A DNA stretch of 30,678 bases, from NCBI GenBank assembly GCA_905250885.1, contig CAJNOQ010001524.1:1-30678 (forward strand). Direction: 5' to 3'. The notes beneath the pieces are model-generated. The model did not search any database, was not told where the DNA came from, and worked only from the letters and a program-made list of their open reading frames with translations. The first letter of the stretch is position 1, and the number at the start of each line of letters is the position of its first letter. A program made the position numbers and the translations under genes. Below, in pieces: positions 10,638-21,185 of the stretch. Source of the DNA: Didymodactylos carnosus (taxonomy: Eukaryota; Rotifera; Eurotatoria; Philodinida; Philodinidae).

Positions 10638-12491
10638 TTTCAAATAATTTGCTTTGGCTAATTGACAAGACAAAGTAGCAATTTTCTACTTTTCATCATA
10701 TTTTCACGGCATTCTAAAAGCGATAACTATTCCATCCCACTTACACTGAGTATGGTAATTAGAGAGCCAAGGTCGTCCGTACTATTCACGCAAGGTTGCT
10801 GAAAACGGGTAAAATATGGATTTAGGTCAACACTGGAAGGAGGCTGTGCTGAAAGATCACAAACGAAAAGAATTATGAATTCTTGAGTTCGTGTACTAAG
10901 ACAGAGAGGTCAAAAGTATTGTGAAGAAACCCAGCTCGTTTTCTTATCGTTATCGCTGGCATATGACGCCCTCTTCAACGTAACTGGTCCTCAATATGTT
11001 ATTCCAAAATCTTATACACTCTAATTTTCGGAAAAACTTCCAAAAATTACGAAAGTTATTACGATTTGAAATAGTAAGGTAAAATTCAGATCAGTATTTT
11101 TTTACAGCTTGTAACCCCTCCTGTCTTGTCTCACAGAATTTACGATTTAAACCATAGATTGACGGAGGAGGAAATTCACTTCTTTTGATGCTATAGGGGA
11201 GCGTATGAAGGAGTGCCGCAAATAGCGGTGAGTTCGGCGACATCTCTAAACGTATGTGATCAGATAAAAGACACGCGCTTATTTCAACCACTTTTCCTTT
11301 TTCTAGGTGTGTAGAAAAAATGCGTTTATTCAGAGTATGACCGTGATATTTAAAGAAATAGTGGTCACGCTAACTCTAAACAGGAAATATGACAAAAAAT
11401 GCTTTACCAATCATTGGTAAGCATAATCGGGTATTCTATTCTGAAGCGAAGTTCGCTTCAAAATAGAATACCCGATTATACTCTGTTTTTCTCTGGTAAA
11501 TCTAATTGTAACAGATGATCTTCTGTTTATATGGTTTTTGGGCTAGCTCATATATACCCAGTGTTATTAAATTTTTGTTTGAATTTTGATGAACAGTTTT
11601 CACTCTTATAATTACTGTTTGGGCAATCAGGTATCGTCAGGTAGAAGATCTATCTTCGCCATCGGATTTGAGTTTAATGATATCAATGGATTATGGCATA
11701 TTTCTCCAATACCTACAAGTTTTTCCTGAATTTCTTCGTTTTTGAAAACAACGCGCGTTCAGGCAAAAAACAGACTGAACACAAGCATTTAATAGTGACC
11801 GTTTAATGGCCATTTTTGCGTAATTATTGACTGTTTATGGCCAAGGATCCGACTGTTGATCACAACTAATTTCTTTCTGACCATAACCATAAAATTAATG
11901 ACTTTTTAAACTTTTGAATATTTTCGGTTCCCAAGGTATGATCAGTGCTATCACTGGCACTATGCCTAGAGCCAGTAGCTACTTTCTCAACACAAGTTCC
12001 GATGACTTATATAGTCGAGGAAGAATAAAACTCTACGCTTTCTATGAGAAAACAACGTGCGGTATATCGTAGTGAGGCCAACGAAATAAAAGGGTGAATG
12101 AAACGGTAAACGTTAAATGTCCGATTTTTATGTGTTTAGGTAACTGTAATAAAACAAGCAATAAAATGCCATTTAATGGTTATCTAAATCTAAGCCTTAC
12201 TAACACACAATTAATTGCTTGTTTTTAGAACATCGTTAAAGGTCAGAAGGACAATGAATGGTGCCTGTTAACTAACCATTTTTTCATAATCAAGAGCCTG
12301 TTGAAGCCCTGTTGTTAGCCATTTCGTTAATAGGCCATTTATGTAGTTGTTTTTGACCTTGGGTAATTATAACAACTTGATAATAAGGGTAAGATTATGT
12401 TTTTTTTCAAAATTCCAGTATCTTGAAAACAACCCTGTTACTTACACACCATCAAAATTTATGAACACAGAATAGTTTTCTTTTTAGTCAA
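10638..12491. other. spacer upstream of SGSM and downstream of the Kunitz-type gene
   Basis: It should contain the SGSM promoter (10638 onward), but I see no distinctive core element. It includes the near-perfect palindrome at 11423-11479. From 11790 to 12350 there are several loosely repeated AATGGCCATTT-like words, perhaps remains of an old element. The 66-residue frame at 11091-11291 (-) resembles nothing I know and is taken as chance. Confidence 0.45.
11423..11479. repeat. 57-bp near-perfect palindrome
   Basis: Two 28-base arms around a single central G. The left arm begins ATAATCGGGTATTCTATT, the right arm ends AATAGAATACCCGATTAT, and there is one mismatch. The inner part GAAGCGAA-G-TTCGCTTC is exact. 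A smaller palindrome, TACCAATCATTGGTA, lies just before it (about 11404-11418). It could be a tiny foldback element or a cruciform; no role can be assigned. Confidence 0.9.
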
Positions 12492-15400
12492 TTAAAAATT
12501 AGATTGTTGCACACGATTGTCTATTTGTTTATCAGCAGGATTTAATCTGATAGACATGGATGTTTTTGATATGTCAAATGGTAATGTCCTGTTTCTACAT
12601 AAAAATGATGATTGCGATCGAGCTACAACTGGACATCGACCAAAAATATCTTTCTTTTTATGACGCTTCATATAGAATAAGGTAGCTATACCTGGAAAAA
12701 GAGAAATAATATTAATAATTTCAAAAACATCAGTGCTTCATTGAAATCACTGAAGATATTAACAATAAATCCATTACTTTGTCCAAAACGTGTTTTGGGT
12801 ATAACTTGATCAATACGTTCTTCACGACTTGCTCGATTCATCTTGTTATTAAAACTAGACAACAAGATTGCTTAATTGTTTTTCAATATGTATAGTTGTA
12901 TTCTTTTTACAAAAAATGACGACACAAACTGTAGTGTGTTAATGAATAACAAACAAAGTCACTCCACTTTATGGGATTACAAATGAAAGAAAAAAAGAAA
13001 GTGTCTATTCATAGCCTTTGAAACAGTGTGTGTATGCCCCATTCTTAAGAATATATACTACTGTAATAGCTGAAAATAGTGTTATATCAAGTTTCTACTT
13101 CTGATGTTATTACAAACGAAAGAAATTTTAAATACTGAAAAATATTGTAATACTATCTTTTACTGTAATTAGAATATGAGTTCATTTCTCATCTGTTGTT
13201 CCAGAACACATCATACAATTCTAAGAATTCAAAATATTCTGTTTTTTTGATTTTGTGTTCCATAAATTCTCACGGGTTCAATATAATTGAAATTGTCAGC
13301 TGTTGTTCTCTGAATATTTTTACATGTGATTATATGTGATAAAGTGTACTAGCACACTGTATGTAGGCGTCATATGCTTACATCTTGTTCTCACATTTAT
13401 CAACAATCCATTTTCTGTTTCTCCTATAACAGATGAAATAAAAAAATTTTGAGAATTTAATATCCAATAAAAATTTGAAAGTGAAGACATATGTATCATG
13501 TAACAAACTTTTATGAAAAACTTTTCCAAAATCTCTATTACTGAAGCTTTTATCATTTATTTTTAAAAGTTTAAGTAACTAAAAACTTAGAAATGACGGA
13601 TTTTTGCATACAAGAACTGAAAGATGTGCCACCCATCGTAAAATTTTAGTATATAAAACCGCGTATACACCCGTGAGTATGATGAAATGAACTGTGGTCG
13701 CACGTGAACATCGTATGGACACACGTGAAGATTATATTCCAATTGTGACAACGCGTGAACTGTTCGCGGAAACTTTTCGAGTCATATTTTTCGCACGTTA
13801 GGACACAATACAACGACATTAAGACTTCAAACATAACTAGATTCATTAATTTACCTTTTATAGTTCCAACGAATACACTTCAAAAGAGAATGCTCCTTGA
13901 ATCGTTCTAGTATTTCATTATATAATCATTTTGTTGCTTAGACTACTAATAGGTGAGGATGAGTGTGGATATGGTGTGATGTCGCTTGCGCCCTAGCATC
14001 CAGTAATCAAATGAACAGCATGCGTGTGTGATAACTGAGTTTTTAACTCGGAGAGCGTTGCTATACTCGAGAAAAATTCATAGGCTGAATGGACTGAAAT
14101 CCTAGGATCTTAGGAGAAAATAGGGAGTGCGTAGTATTTGTCTAGAATTTACTATTTATTAGAATCTTGGTAAATCCTGTGACTTTCAAGTATCCCACAT
14201 TCCATTAGGATAGCATTTTCGAATATTTCAAGAAGCAATCCATATTTTGGGAAAATTCAGAACCTAAGATAGATTCTGACGTATCTGGGGTAAAAAATTC
14301 GGCTCTGATACTGCTCCCCACATTTTCCAACAAGGCACCCTAAACAGACGTAAAGATCTTTGCAACTGTATAAACTAACAAAACCAATTTTACATAGCAT
14401 GCTTCTTTTCACACATAAAACACATCAGGTATCAAAAGCGAACTGTTTACAAGTCGATTTTTTCTGAGTCATTTAATATGATTTGAAATTTATTAAAAAA
14501 GCATAGAAATAAAAGAACAACGACTAGATTCTTAAGCTAAAGCATTGTCTGAAAAATTTAATAGAAGATTTAGCTGTAGAGTTTTAATCATTCACATGAA
14601 GAATAATTAACCAAAAAAATTACTTTACATTTTGATCAGGGAACGCACCAATTAAGTTTGGCGTACGTATAGTAACGGATACATTATTAGGCAATTGCTC
14701 TGATACGACATGAAACTTTTTTACGTTAACACCAAACGGATTTACGAAATTTTCAAATCTTCGTCTATATCCTAGAGTAGAAGAAAATATGTACAAATAA
14801 TAGAATTTACCATAACGATTACCCTGAAAGTATCTTAATTGTGCTGCATAAAAACTTTGATCTGATGGTTCAACAACAACGTCCATCCAATCGGTAAATT
14901 TTTGTTTTATAATTTCAATATTTAGTTTAACGGTAGCAGTCGGTATTGGTGTTGTAAAATAGCTATTATCGAAATAAATTTTCAAATTAACGATAGCTGG
15001 TGGTAGTGTCATCTCCTCTTGCGATATAATGTTGGTATGTTTCAATTTTGGTGATGCTAGAAAACACATAGCTATTAACGGGTGATCCAGATTATCACTG
15101 ACGACTTTCCGATGAGTTTTTTCCCAAGTTAAAGCCGCTCAAAAATTTACCTTATGATACCAAAAGATAGGAAAGTTGTGTAGGTTTTATTCTGCTGTTC
15201 TTTTCAAGATAAGCATCTACCCATTTTTGTAGCAATAAAAACTAGTGGAAACTATAAAAGTTAAATTGCTCAAAAAAATCCGATAAACAGAAAATTTTTA
15301 AACTAATTTTTTGACTGATTTAGTTCGGGAAATTTTGGTTCTAATAAAAACTAGAATATTTTTAAGTATATCTATATATATTATATAGATAGATATATTA

Positions 15401-16948
15401 TAGTAATGCATTTGTTCTTGGATACTTGTTTGTGTCTTTTTGTAAAAGCCGAAATATCAGAGGAGACAGCTCGGAAAATTATGTCTTTTAAAATGTACAC
15501 AAAATATCTCTATTATCATAAGGGTACATTTTAAGTGTGATATATTCGCATGGAAAATTTTATTTAGCACTCATCTGTCTGTAATAATGTTTTTGCAGTA
15601 AAACTCATTCTCATTGAAAATTCGATATTACTGTCACAGAATAGCTGGTAAAAGGGCATATATGTTAGGTGATTTTTATTATCACAATACCCGTCTGAAA
15701 ATTTCATTTTGTGATAGGAAAACTTAGAATTTAATCGACTTTTTTAGTGTCGACTTCGAAACACGCAACAAAACTAATCAACATTTAAAAATCGTATTTC
15801 AATCTAATCAACTGCTGAGCAAAGCAACTTTCAACGGCTTCCACTAGTTTTATTGCTACAAAAAATCGGCAGATGCTCATTTTCAAAAGAAGACAAGACT
15901 AAAATGTACAAAAAGTTTTCTATCTTTTAGTAGCATAACGAAACTTTTTGAACTAAATCATGACAAAAGCTGTCAATTTTCTCTCGATTACCTGTTATTA
16001 TAAATGTAAGATTATTCTTAATAAAATGCCTACTTTGATTCTGATTTTTTCTTTTTCGTATTGGACAAGCTTTCCGACAATCTTTAAGCATTTCAAAATA
16101 ACTCAAATTTTCAGTACAATTATCTGTTGAATTTTGTTTTCTGCATCGTCTATCAATTGGATCAAAATACCATCTTGAAGAATTATGTTCACACAAAGTT
16201 TGATTTGCTGTTGAAAGGCAATATACTAAAATAATAAAATCCTACGTAACAGAAGGATAAAGTGCTACTGGTCAAAGTCGTTCTCAAACATACCCGTACA
16301 AGTTTGTTTGTATGTGCATAGACCATCGTGACATTGATTTATAATTGGAATGCATAGTTCATCTTTGTCACAAATAGTTTCCTGTATAAAAATTTGAATT
16401 ATAATAGTATAAAATTATGTATCTCGACCACGATCAGATAAGAAATGTAATTCTACTCTTTTCGATTGACCATGATGGAGATAAACTAGTAAATTATTGT
16501 TGATTACAAGCTCATTTTAGTTAATAACTTTCATATTATTCAAGACAGTACTTTTACTGTACCTTGCATGGATCAGCACATTGACAAATAATAGTTCCAT
16601 TACTTGTCACTTGATATCCATACATACAACGTAGTGTACAATATAAACTCGATTTTTTAATCAAATTTTGTTTATCGACTGAACGAAGTCGAAGGTGACT
16701 AAATTGTGATCTATTAAAAATATCTGTACTTGATGACTGATCAGTCATCTCAGTCTTCATCGTGTTTGCTATAGTGGTTGGTAGTGGAAATTGATTTCTT
16801 ACACTAGGTAAACAACATTTAATATAAGCTAAATTACATCCCTAAAACAATATTCACAATAAAATTCAATTTTACTTTTGAAAACGGCAATCAATTAGTG
16901 TTTGCTTACACAAACGAATAGATAGAGCCATAAAACAAATGTGTTCAT
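12492..16948 (-). CDS. secreted or single-pass membrane protein with antistasin-like and Kunitz-like modules
   Basis: Proposed exons: 16910-16948, 16563-16841, 16294-16381, 15992-16225, 14823-15056, 14629-14771, 12751-12841, 12492-12691; 1308 nt, 435 residues, frame kept throughout. The start MNTFVLWLYLFVC is a signal peptide. An antistasin-like stretch (CMYGYQ...CQCADPC) covers about residues 80-105, then a Cys-rich segment (about 107-135), then a Kunitz-like module from about 137 (WYFDPIDRRCRK ... DCRKACP). A domain I do not recognise fills about 215-340. GFIVNIFSIATLFYM (about 363-377) before KRHKKK may be a short membrane anchor with a basic tail. Serine-protease inhibition at the cell surface is a family-level inference. 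The long 1.8-kb intron before 12841 is the weakest link: without it the protein would stop at 14620 (DQNVK, then TAA), leaving 12492-12841 as a separate gene. The Kunitz donor could also lie slightly upstream of 15992. Confidence 0.65.
12842..14628 (-). other. long putative intron (or intergenic gap) in the Kunitz-type gene
   Basis: No recognisable gene. At 13640-13770 there are three spaced ACGTGAA/GCGTGAA words (CGCACGTGAAC, ACACGTGAAG, ACGCGTGAAC). The open frames at 13320-13556 and 13646-13846 (-) have no recognised features. Confidence 0.5.
14772..14822 (-). other. 51-bp in-frame, stop-free intron in the unrecognised domain
   Basis: Begins gtaatcg, ends cttctactctag, is 3n long and has no stop, so the reading frame is open through it. 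Splicing joins CAG-G to GA-TAT. An alternative inner donor (gtaaatt) would give a 39-bp intron, also in frame. I cannot fix the choice from sequence alone. Confidence 0.55.
15155..15935. mobile_element. 781-bp inverted-repeat element (Tc1/mariner-like MITE) in an intron
   Basis: The ends read TGATACCAAAAGATAGG and, on the opposite strand, TGCTACTAAAAGATAGA, and TA dinucleotides flank both (15153-15154 and 15936-15937). Longer imperfect arms follow: about 15190-15260 pairs with 15825-15900, around the shared block GTAGCAATAAAACTAGTGG. The interior is AT-rich with no transposase, and has a palindromic ATATA segment near 15366-15400. It lies in the intron 15057-15991 of the Kunitz-type gene; removing it leaves an intron of about 152 bp. 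Confidence 0.65.
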
Positions 16949-17508
16949 TTCATTTTAAATAATAAGCACACGATCTCTCGGTCTCTTATAGATCTAAAAA
17001 ATAGAGTTTGTTCGAAAAGGAACAACTGAGGAAAATAAGATGAATATCTTTTTCAGAGTAGAGGTTTAGAAGGCAGACATACGTGCGATCATAGTTTTGT
17101 AGTTTTCATCCCGTTCATAACTACTAGAAAAATATTTCGAAAACTTGTTCAAGATTCAAAAATTTGTAATAGAAATAAGTCGGACGAGTTCTTAGAAATG
17201 TCCTTATCGAAACGCGAGTTAAAAATGTCAGTTTTGAGGGAGATATAAATTTTTTAGTATCCAGAGAAATAGCTTAATACATTGCGAATTTTTTTAAAAA
17301 ATAGATAAATATTCATTACCAATGTTCCAACAGGCAACTATCGATAGTTAGGGATACCCCTCCCCTCTTTTTGGGCTTTCAGTAGAAATGCTGTGAAATA
17401 AAAACTAAAAGTCAATAAGGCTTCCTATTTTCAGAACTAATTGGAAACTCAATGAAGCATTTTTTCGTTCCTGTTTCAAGTTTCAAGTTTTTAACTGATA
17501 CCGCTCAC
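16949..17508. other. upstream region of the Kunitz-type gene
   Basis: Non-coding, AT-rich, presumably holding the promoter of the gene that starts at 16948 on the - strand. I see no clear TATA or initiator in a diagnostic position and no other gene. Confidence 0.4.
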
Positions 17509-17873
17509 GAGTTTTCCAGAAAACTCGGTTTTTCATTGTGTCACATTACGACCCTCCTTAAGTTTCGTCCGATCGAGTTAAAAATTTTATTAGACGCACT
17601 CAAGGTAATATCACAGAGGTATTTTTTGGAAATACTTTTAAGACCTTTTCTGGTCGAGTTATAGGGAAAATACTGAAAAAAGGCCTCAGTATTTCAATTT
17701 TAGAAATCTTATAAATCGGTAAAGAAATATCTAAAATAAAATCCAAAAAAATACCTCTGCGTTATTACCTTGAGTACCTCTGATAAAATTTTTACCTTGA
17801 TCCGATGAGACTTAAGGTTGTTGGTAATGTGACACAATAAAGCCCGATAGCAAAAAAAATAGTTTTCGAGAAA
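17509..17873. repeat. 365-bp imperfect inverted repeat
   Basis: The left arm, about 17509-17630 (...TTGTGTCACATTAC...CTCAAGGTAATA...CAGAGGTATTTTTTGGA), reappears in reverse complement at about 17742-17873, with perhaps 20% differences. A spacer of about 110 bp separates them. Exact ends and target duplications are not evident, so it is an older foldback-type element. The + ORF at 17452-17664 runs through the left arm and is not a gene. Confidence 0.75.
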
Positions 17874-18132
17874 AACGCATTGTATGAACAGGTCATTTTT
17901 ATTTCAGGACATTTGCCGCGGCTTGTTTGACTCATGCTTCAAAGCCACCATCAGAACATTTTGGACTATCCATTCATTCGGAAAAATCATGAACAAAAAA
18001 GTCGAGAAACGGGCACTTGCACCTAGATTAAAGGTCTATTTCTTAGATTTCTTTAGACAATGAAGTGCGCGATTAATTAGAACCCATGCAGCAACTGCTT
18101 CAGTTAAAACACGATCTCAAATCAGCTTACAG

Positions 18133-18387
18133 CTAGATAAATGTACTTTTTAGTTTGCTCATCCAGCTAGAAACAAGTTCTGCAGCTATTTTTGCAACTA
18201 GATTTTCTCTTTTATTTACTTTTCCTTGGAGGTCTACGATCGAACGTCCCAAAATACGAAATTTCTCTTCGTTCTTCGAATCTATGCAATTGCTATTTTT
18301 AGCAGTATAGGCTAGATAATCAATTAGACTGGTAAAGGTCTTAAACGAATATGAAATCTTATTAAGATTACTATAAGATCCCAGCAA
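18133..18387 (-). CDS. orphan ORF fragment, weakly like the TFIIS N-terminal (LW) helical bundle
   Basis: An 84-codon open frame without an ATG near its left limit. The second half reads ILGRSIVDLQGKVNKRENLV then AKIAAELVSSWMSKL, which has the layout of the TFIIS/elongin N-domain (I-G-x-x-V-x-x-L ... A-x-x-L-V-x-x-W). The domain docks transcription-elongation factors. No supporting exon was found on either side, so this could be one exon, a decayed copy or chance. Similarity judged by eye only. Confidence 0.25.
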   Translation of the reverse strand: MLGSYSNLNKISYSFKTFTSLIDYLAYTAKNSNCIDSKNEEKFRILGRSIVDLQGKVNKRENLVAKIAAELVSSWMSKLKSTFI

Positions 18388-18399
18388 GATTCGAGTAAG

Positions 18400-21185
18400 T
18401 CGCTCGCTAGAATCAAAACCACGACTCCGATCACTGCTTTAGTTTGTCGATAGTAGCCTCTTTTTATCAATTAGAAGAAATGACAAAAATTGATTTCGAG
18501 CCTAATACATTTGTAAGATGATACTGCATATCTCAAGATTGTATAGAAGATAAACGAAGAATGACCACTAGAGTACACAATCGTCAACAATTCTATTGTA
18601 TAGATCACTCTAAACTTTAGTAATCTGCTAGCTATATGCATTAGCTCAATACTCTCACTTGAAGTTTTCATTTCTTACCCGAACTGGTACTTTGATACAA
18701 CAATTGATATTGCATTTGTGAGAGGTATTATGAATCGCATTTCTTTTCGTATTTTCTTCTTTTGAAAAAATGAGTTACCTTATTATTATTATTACATGTT
18801 CAAATTGAAAAATTTCATGATTTGTTTGATAGTTCTTTAAAATATATCAAATTCTTTCTTTTGAATTGCGGCAATTTGTTGTAGAGATTATCATAATCAC
18901 ATCAACAAAGATTTTGCTTGAAAACTGTACATTTAGATATTTTGTGTTTCTCCTATCAAGATAGTCTATCTGATTTAGTGTGTGTTGTTTACAAAAAATA
19001 CAAAACAAAAACAAAAGCATATTTTATGATGCGAATAGTAGACAATTTGTGTTTTTTTGAATATTTTAGTTGACCAATACATGTACATGAAAATTTCAAT
19101 ATTAACTGAATTTTGAAATTAGACTTTATTTAAACTCAAGAACATGGCTCTATAAAAAGATGCCCCTTTCCCTTTTTTTTCTGCCTATGGGTAAGAGTGG
19201 AAGCACAGGTTCAATATCATCCTTAAGAACAGATCATCGAAATACTGACGACGTTTGGTGTGTATATTCTCAACTTAACTGAAATGAAAGGAACGGATAG
19301 ACAAGTTCGAGAACTGTGTGCGTAGTAAAGGTCCGGAGTTTCCAAGACGTAGCCTTTTCTGTAACCAAATAGGCGGTTATAAAATAAATTTATTCTAAAG
19401 ATTTAAGATAACAGTAAAATACAAGAATAATCAAATATTGACTATGGCTACATGACAATTATTATAAAATCAGTTATTTCATCTGACTAGTGAATACTTG
19501 TTAAAAAAACAAATTTCTCCTTTAAGAATATTTAGTTACTCACATTGACAGTGATATTATCCCAAAAATTTTGATATCAACAATAAAACTTACCTAAAAT
19601 TTCATATTTTTATCATGGCTATAAAAAATGTTTTTTGTTCAACATATTAATTAATAATTAACGAGAAAAAAAATGATTACTTTTGTTGCTGCTAGTTTAC
19701 ATCTGTAACATATTCATTACAGGTAAACCATTTATATATATTCAATGAGTTTTTTTCGTCTTTTAACAATATTCATCATAGAATTGATGACTATATTATT
19801 TACAATTACATAGAAACTATTCTTACTAAAATAATCATTTTTTTCATTTTTGAACAATTTGAATTCAGTTGCTGAACAATAAATTGCGATGAACAAAATA
19901 CTCTAACTTACATAATTGAACAAAATTGAGCTATTATACTACTAGATTATTATTAAACATATAGAATATTATTAATGACGTAAACTAAACTGATACTTCA
20001 AAAAATACGAAAGAATATTTACTAAATAACAATAATCAATATAAAATTCATAGTTTTTGTTCTATATCGACTAAGTTGATATTAAAAAATAATATATATA
20101 GAGATATATATATATATATATATATTCTAGATTAAATCCTCAGTGTCTAGAGGAAAAAGAAAAAGAAAACATAAAGGGAAATAAAATAGAAAATATATTT
20201 ACTATTATTATCACTATATTACATTAAAGTACCATTAAAATAAGACAACAAAATATTTCTTTTCAGAAAACGAGTTTAGTTGAAAAACAATTATTTTTCA
20301 TGACCTTTAAAGTAAGGATAAACTATTTATTCTATAGTGTTAACTATATAAATTATGATCAAATCCAGAGAGGTATACGACATGCACGTTTTGTTTTGTT
20401 AGAAATAATTGACCCACATTATAAAAATATTGTAGAAAAATTATTAGTTTTTTAAGTGTATTTGACTGATCAAATGATTAATCATACTGGAGAAAAAGAA
20501 AAGAACTGTGTCTTTCGTTTGGAATATAGCATCTAAATTATTTTCATAGAGTTGATACACCAGAATTCTTATATACACTTGATCTATCTCATCCTTAAAA
20601 CTCAATTTTTTTTTGTTTTTGTTCTAAAGCAATTTGTCTTTTGCAGTGTGTTCATTGTTAATAAGTAAAACATGATGAATTTTTCAACCATCTTGTGAAA
20701 ATCTTATAAATTGGGATAAAAAAAGATATTTTACGTACGTACACATTTAGAAGTTGATAAGAATCCTGTGAGATTCTTTGAAAATTCTTACAGTTTTTTA
20801 TTTAAGGTCCACGATGGAATTTTACATAAATTTTTTTATTTGATCAGCTTAAAAATAATTATTTTAAATAAGATTTAATCTATAAGGCAAGTTATTTGTA
20901 TATGTTTTTATTAAAATTTAATTATATTTCTGTGAGTTTTTTGTTTATAATTAACTGCGTTCAAGCAGAAATATTTAATACACAGTATCATGGGAAATTT
21001 ATCGTACAAAAACAAATATTTTTCTGTTAATATAGTTTTAGTAGTATCAATTTTATCCTTGAATTACCGAAAAAAATGCTTGATTTAAAGTAAACATAAT
21101 AAAAAGTCTTATTTCTATTTAGTATATTCAACTAAATTCTATATTTACAATAACAACAATAGAGATTCAAACAAAAGTTTATTTT
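18400..21185. other. long AT-rich spacer without recognisable genes
   Basis: Very AT-rich. It holds a short (TTA)n run near 18780, many A/T homopolymers and a TA-dinucleotide tract. The 18471-18671 frame (-) has no recognisable features. The end of this stretch includes the probable 3' end of the ENPP-like gene: AATAAA (as tttatt on +) at 21178-21183, a few bases past its stop codon. Confidence 0.6.
20090..20126. repeat. TA-dinucleotide microsatellite
   Basis: aatatatatagagatatatatatatatatatatatt: an alternating T-A tract with one gaga interruption. Likely length-polymorphic. Confidence 0.9.
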
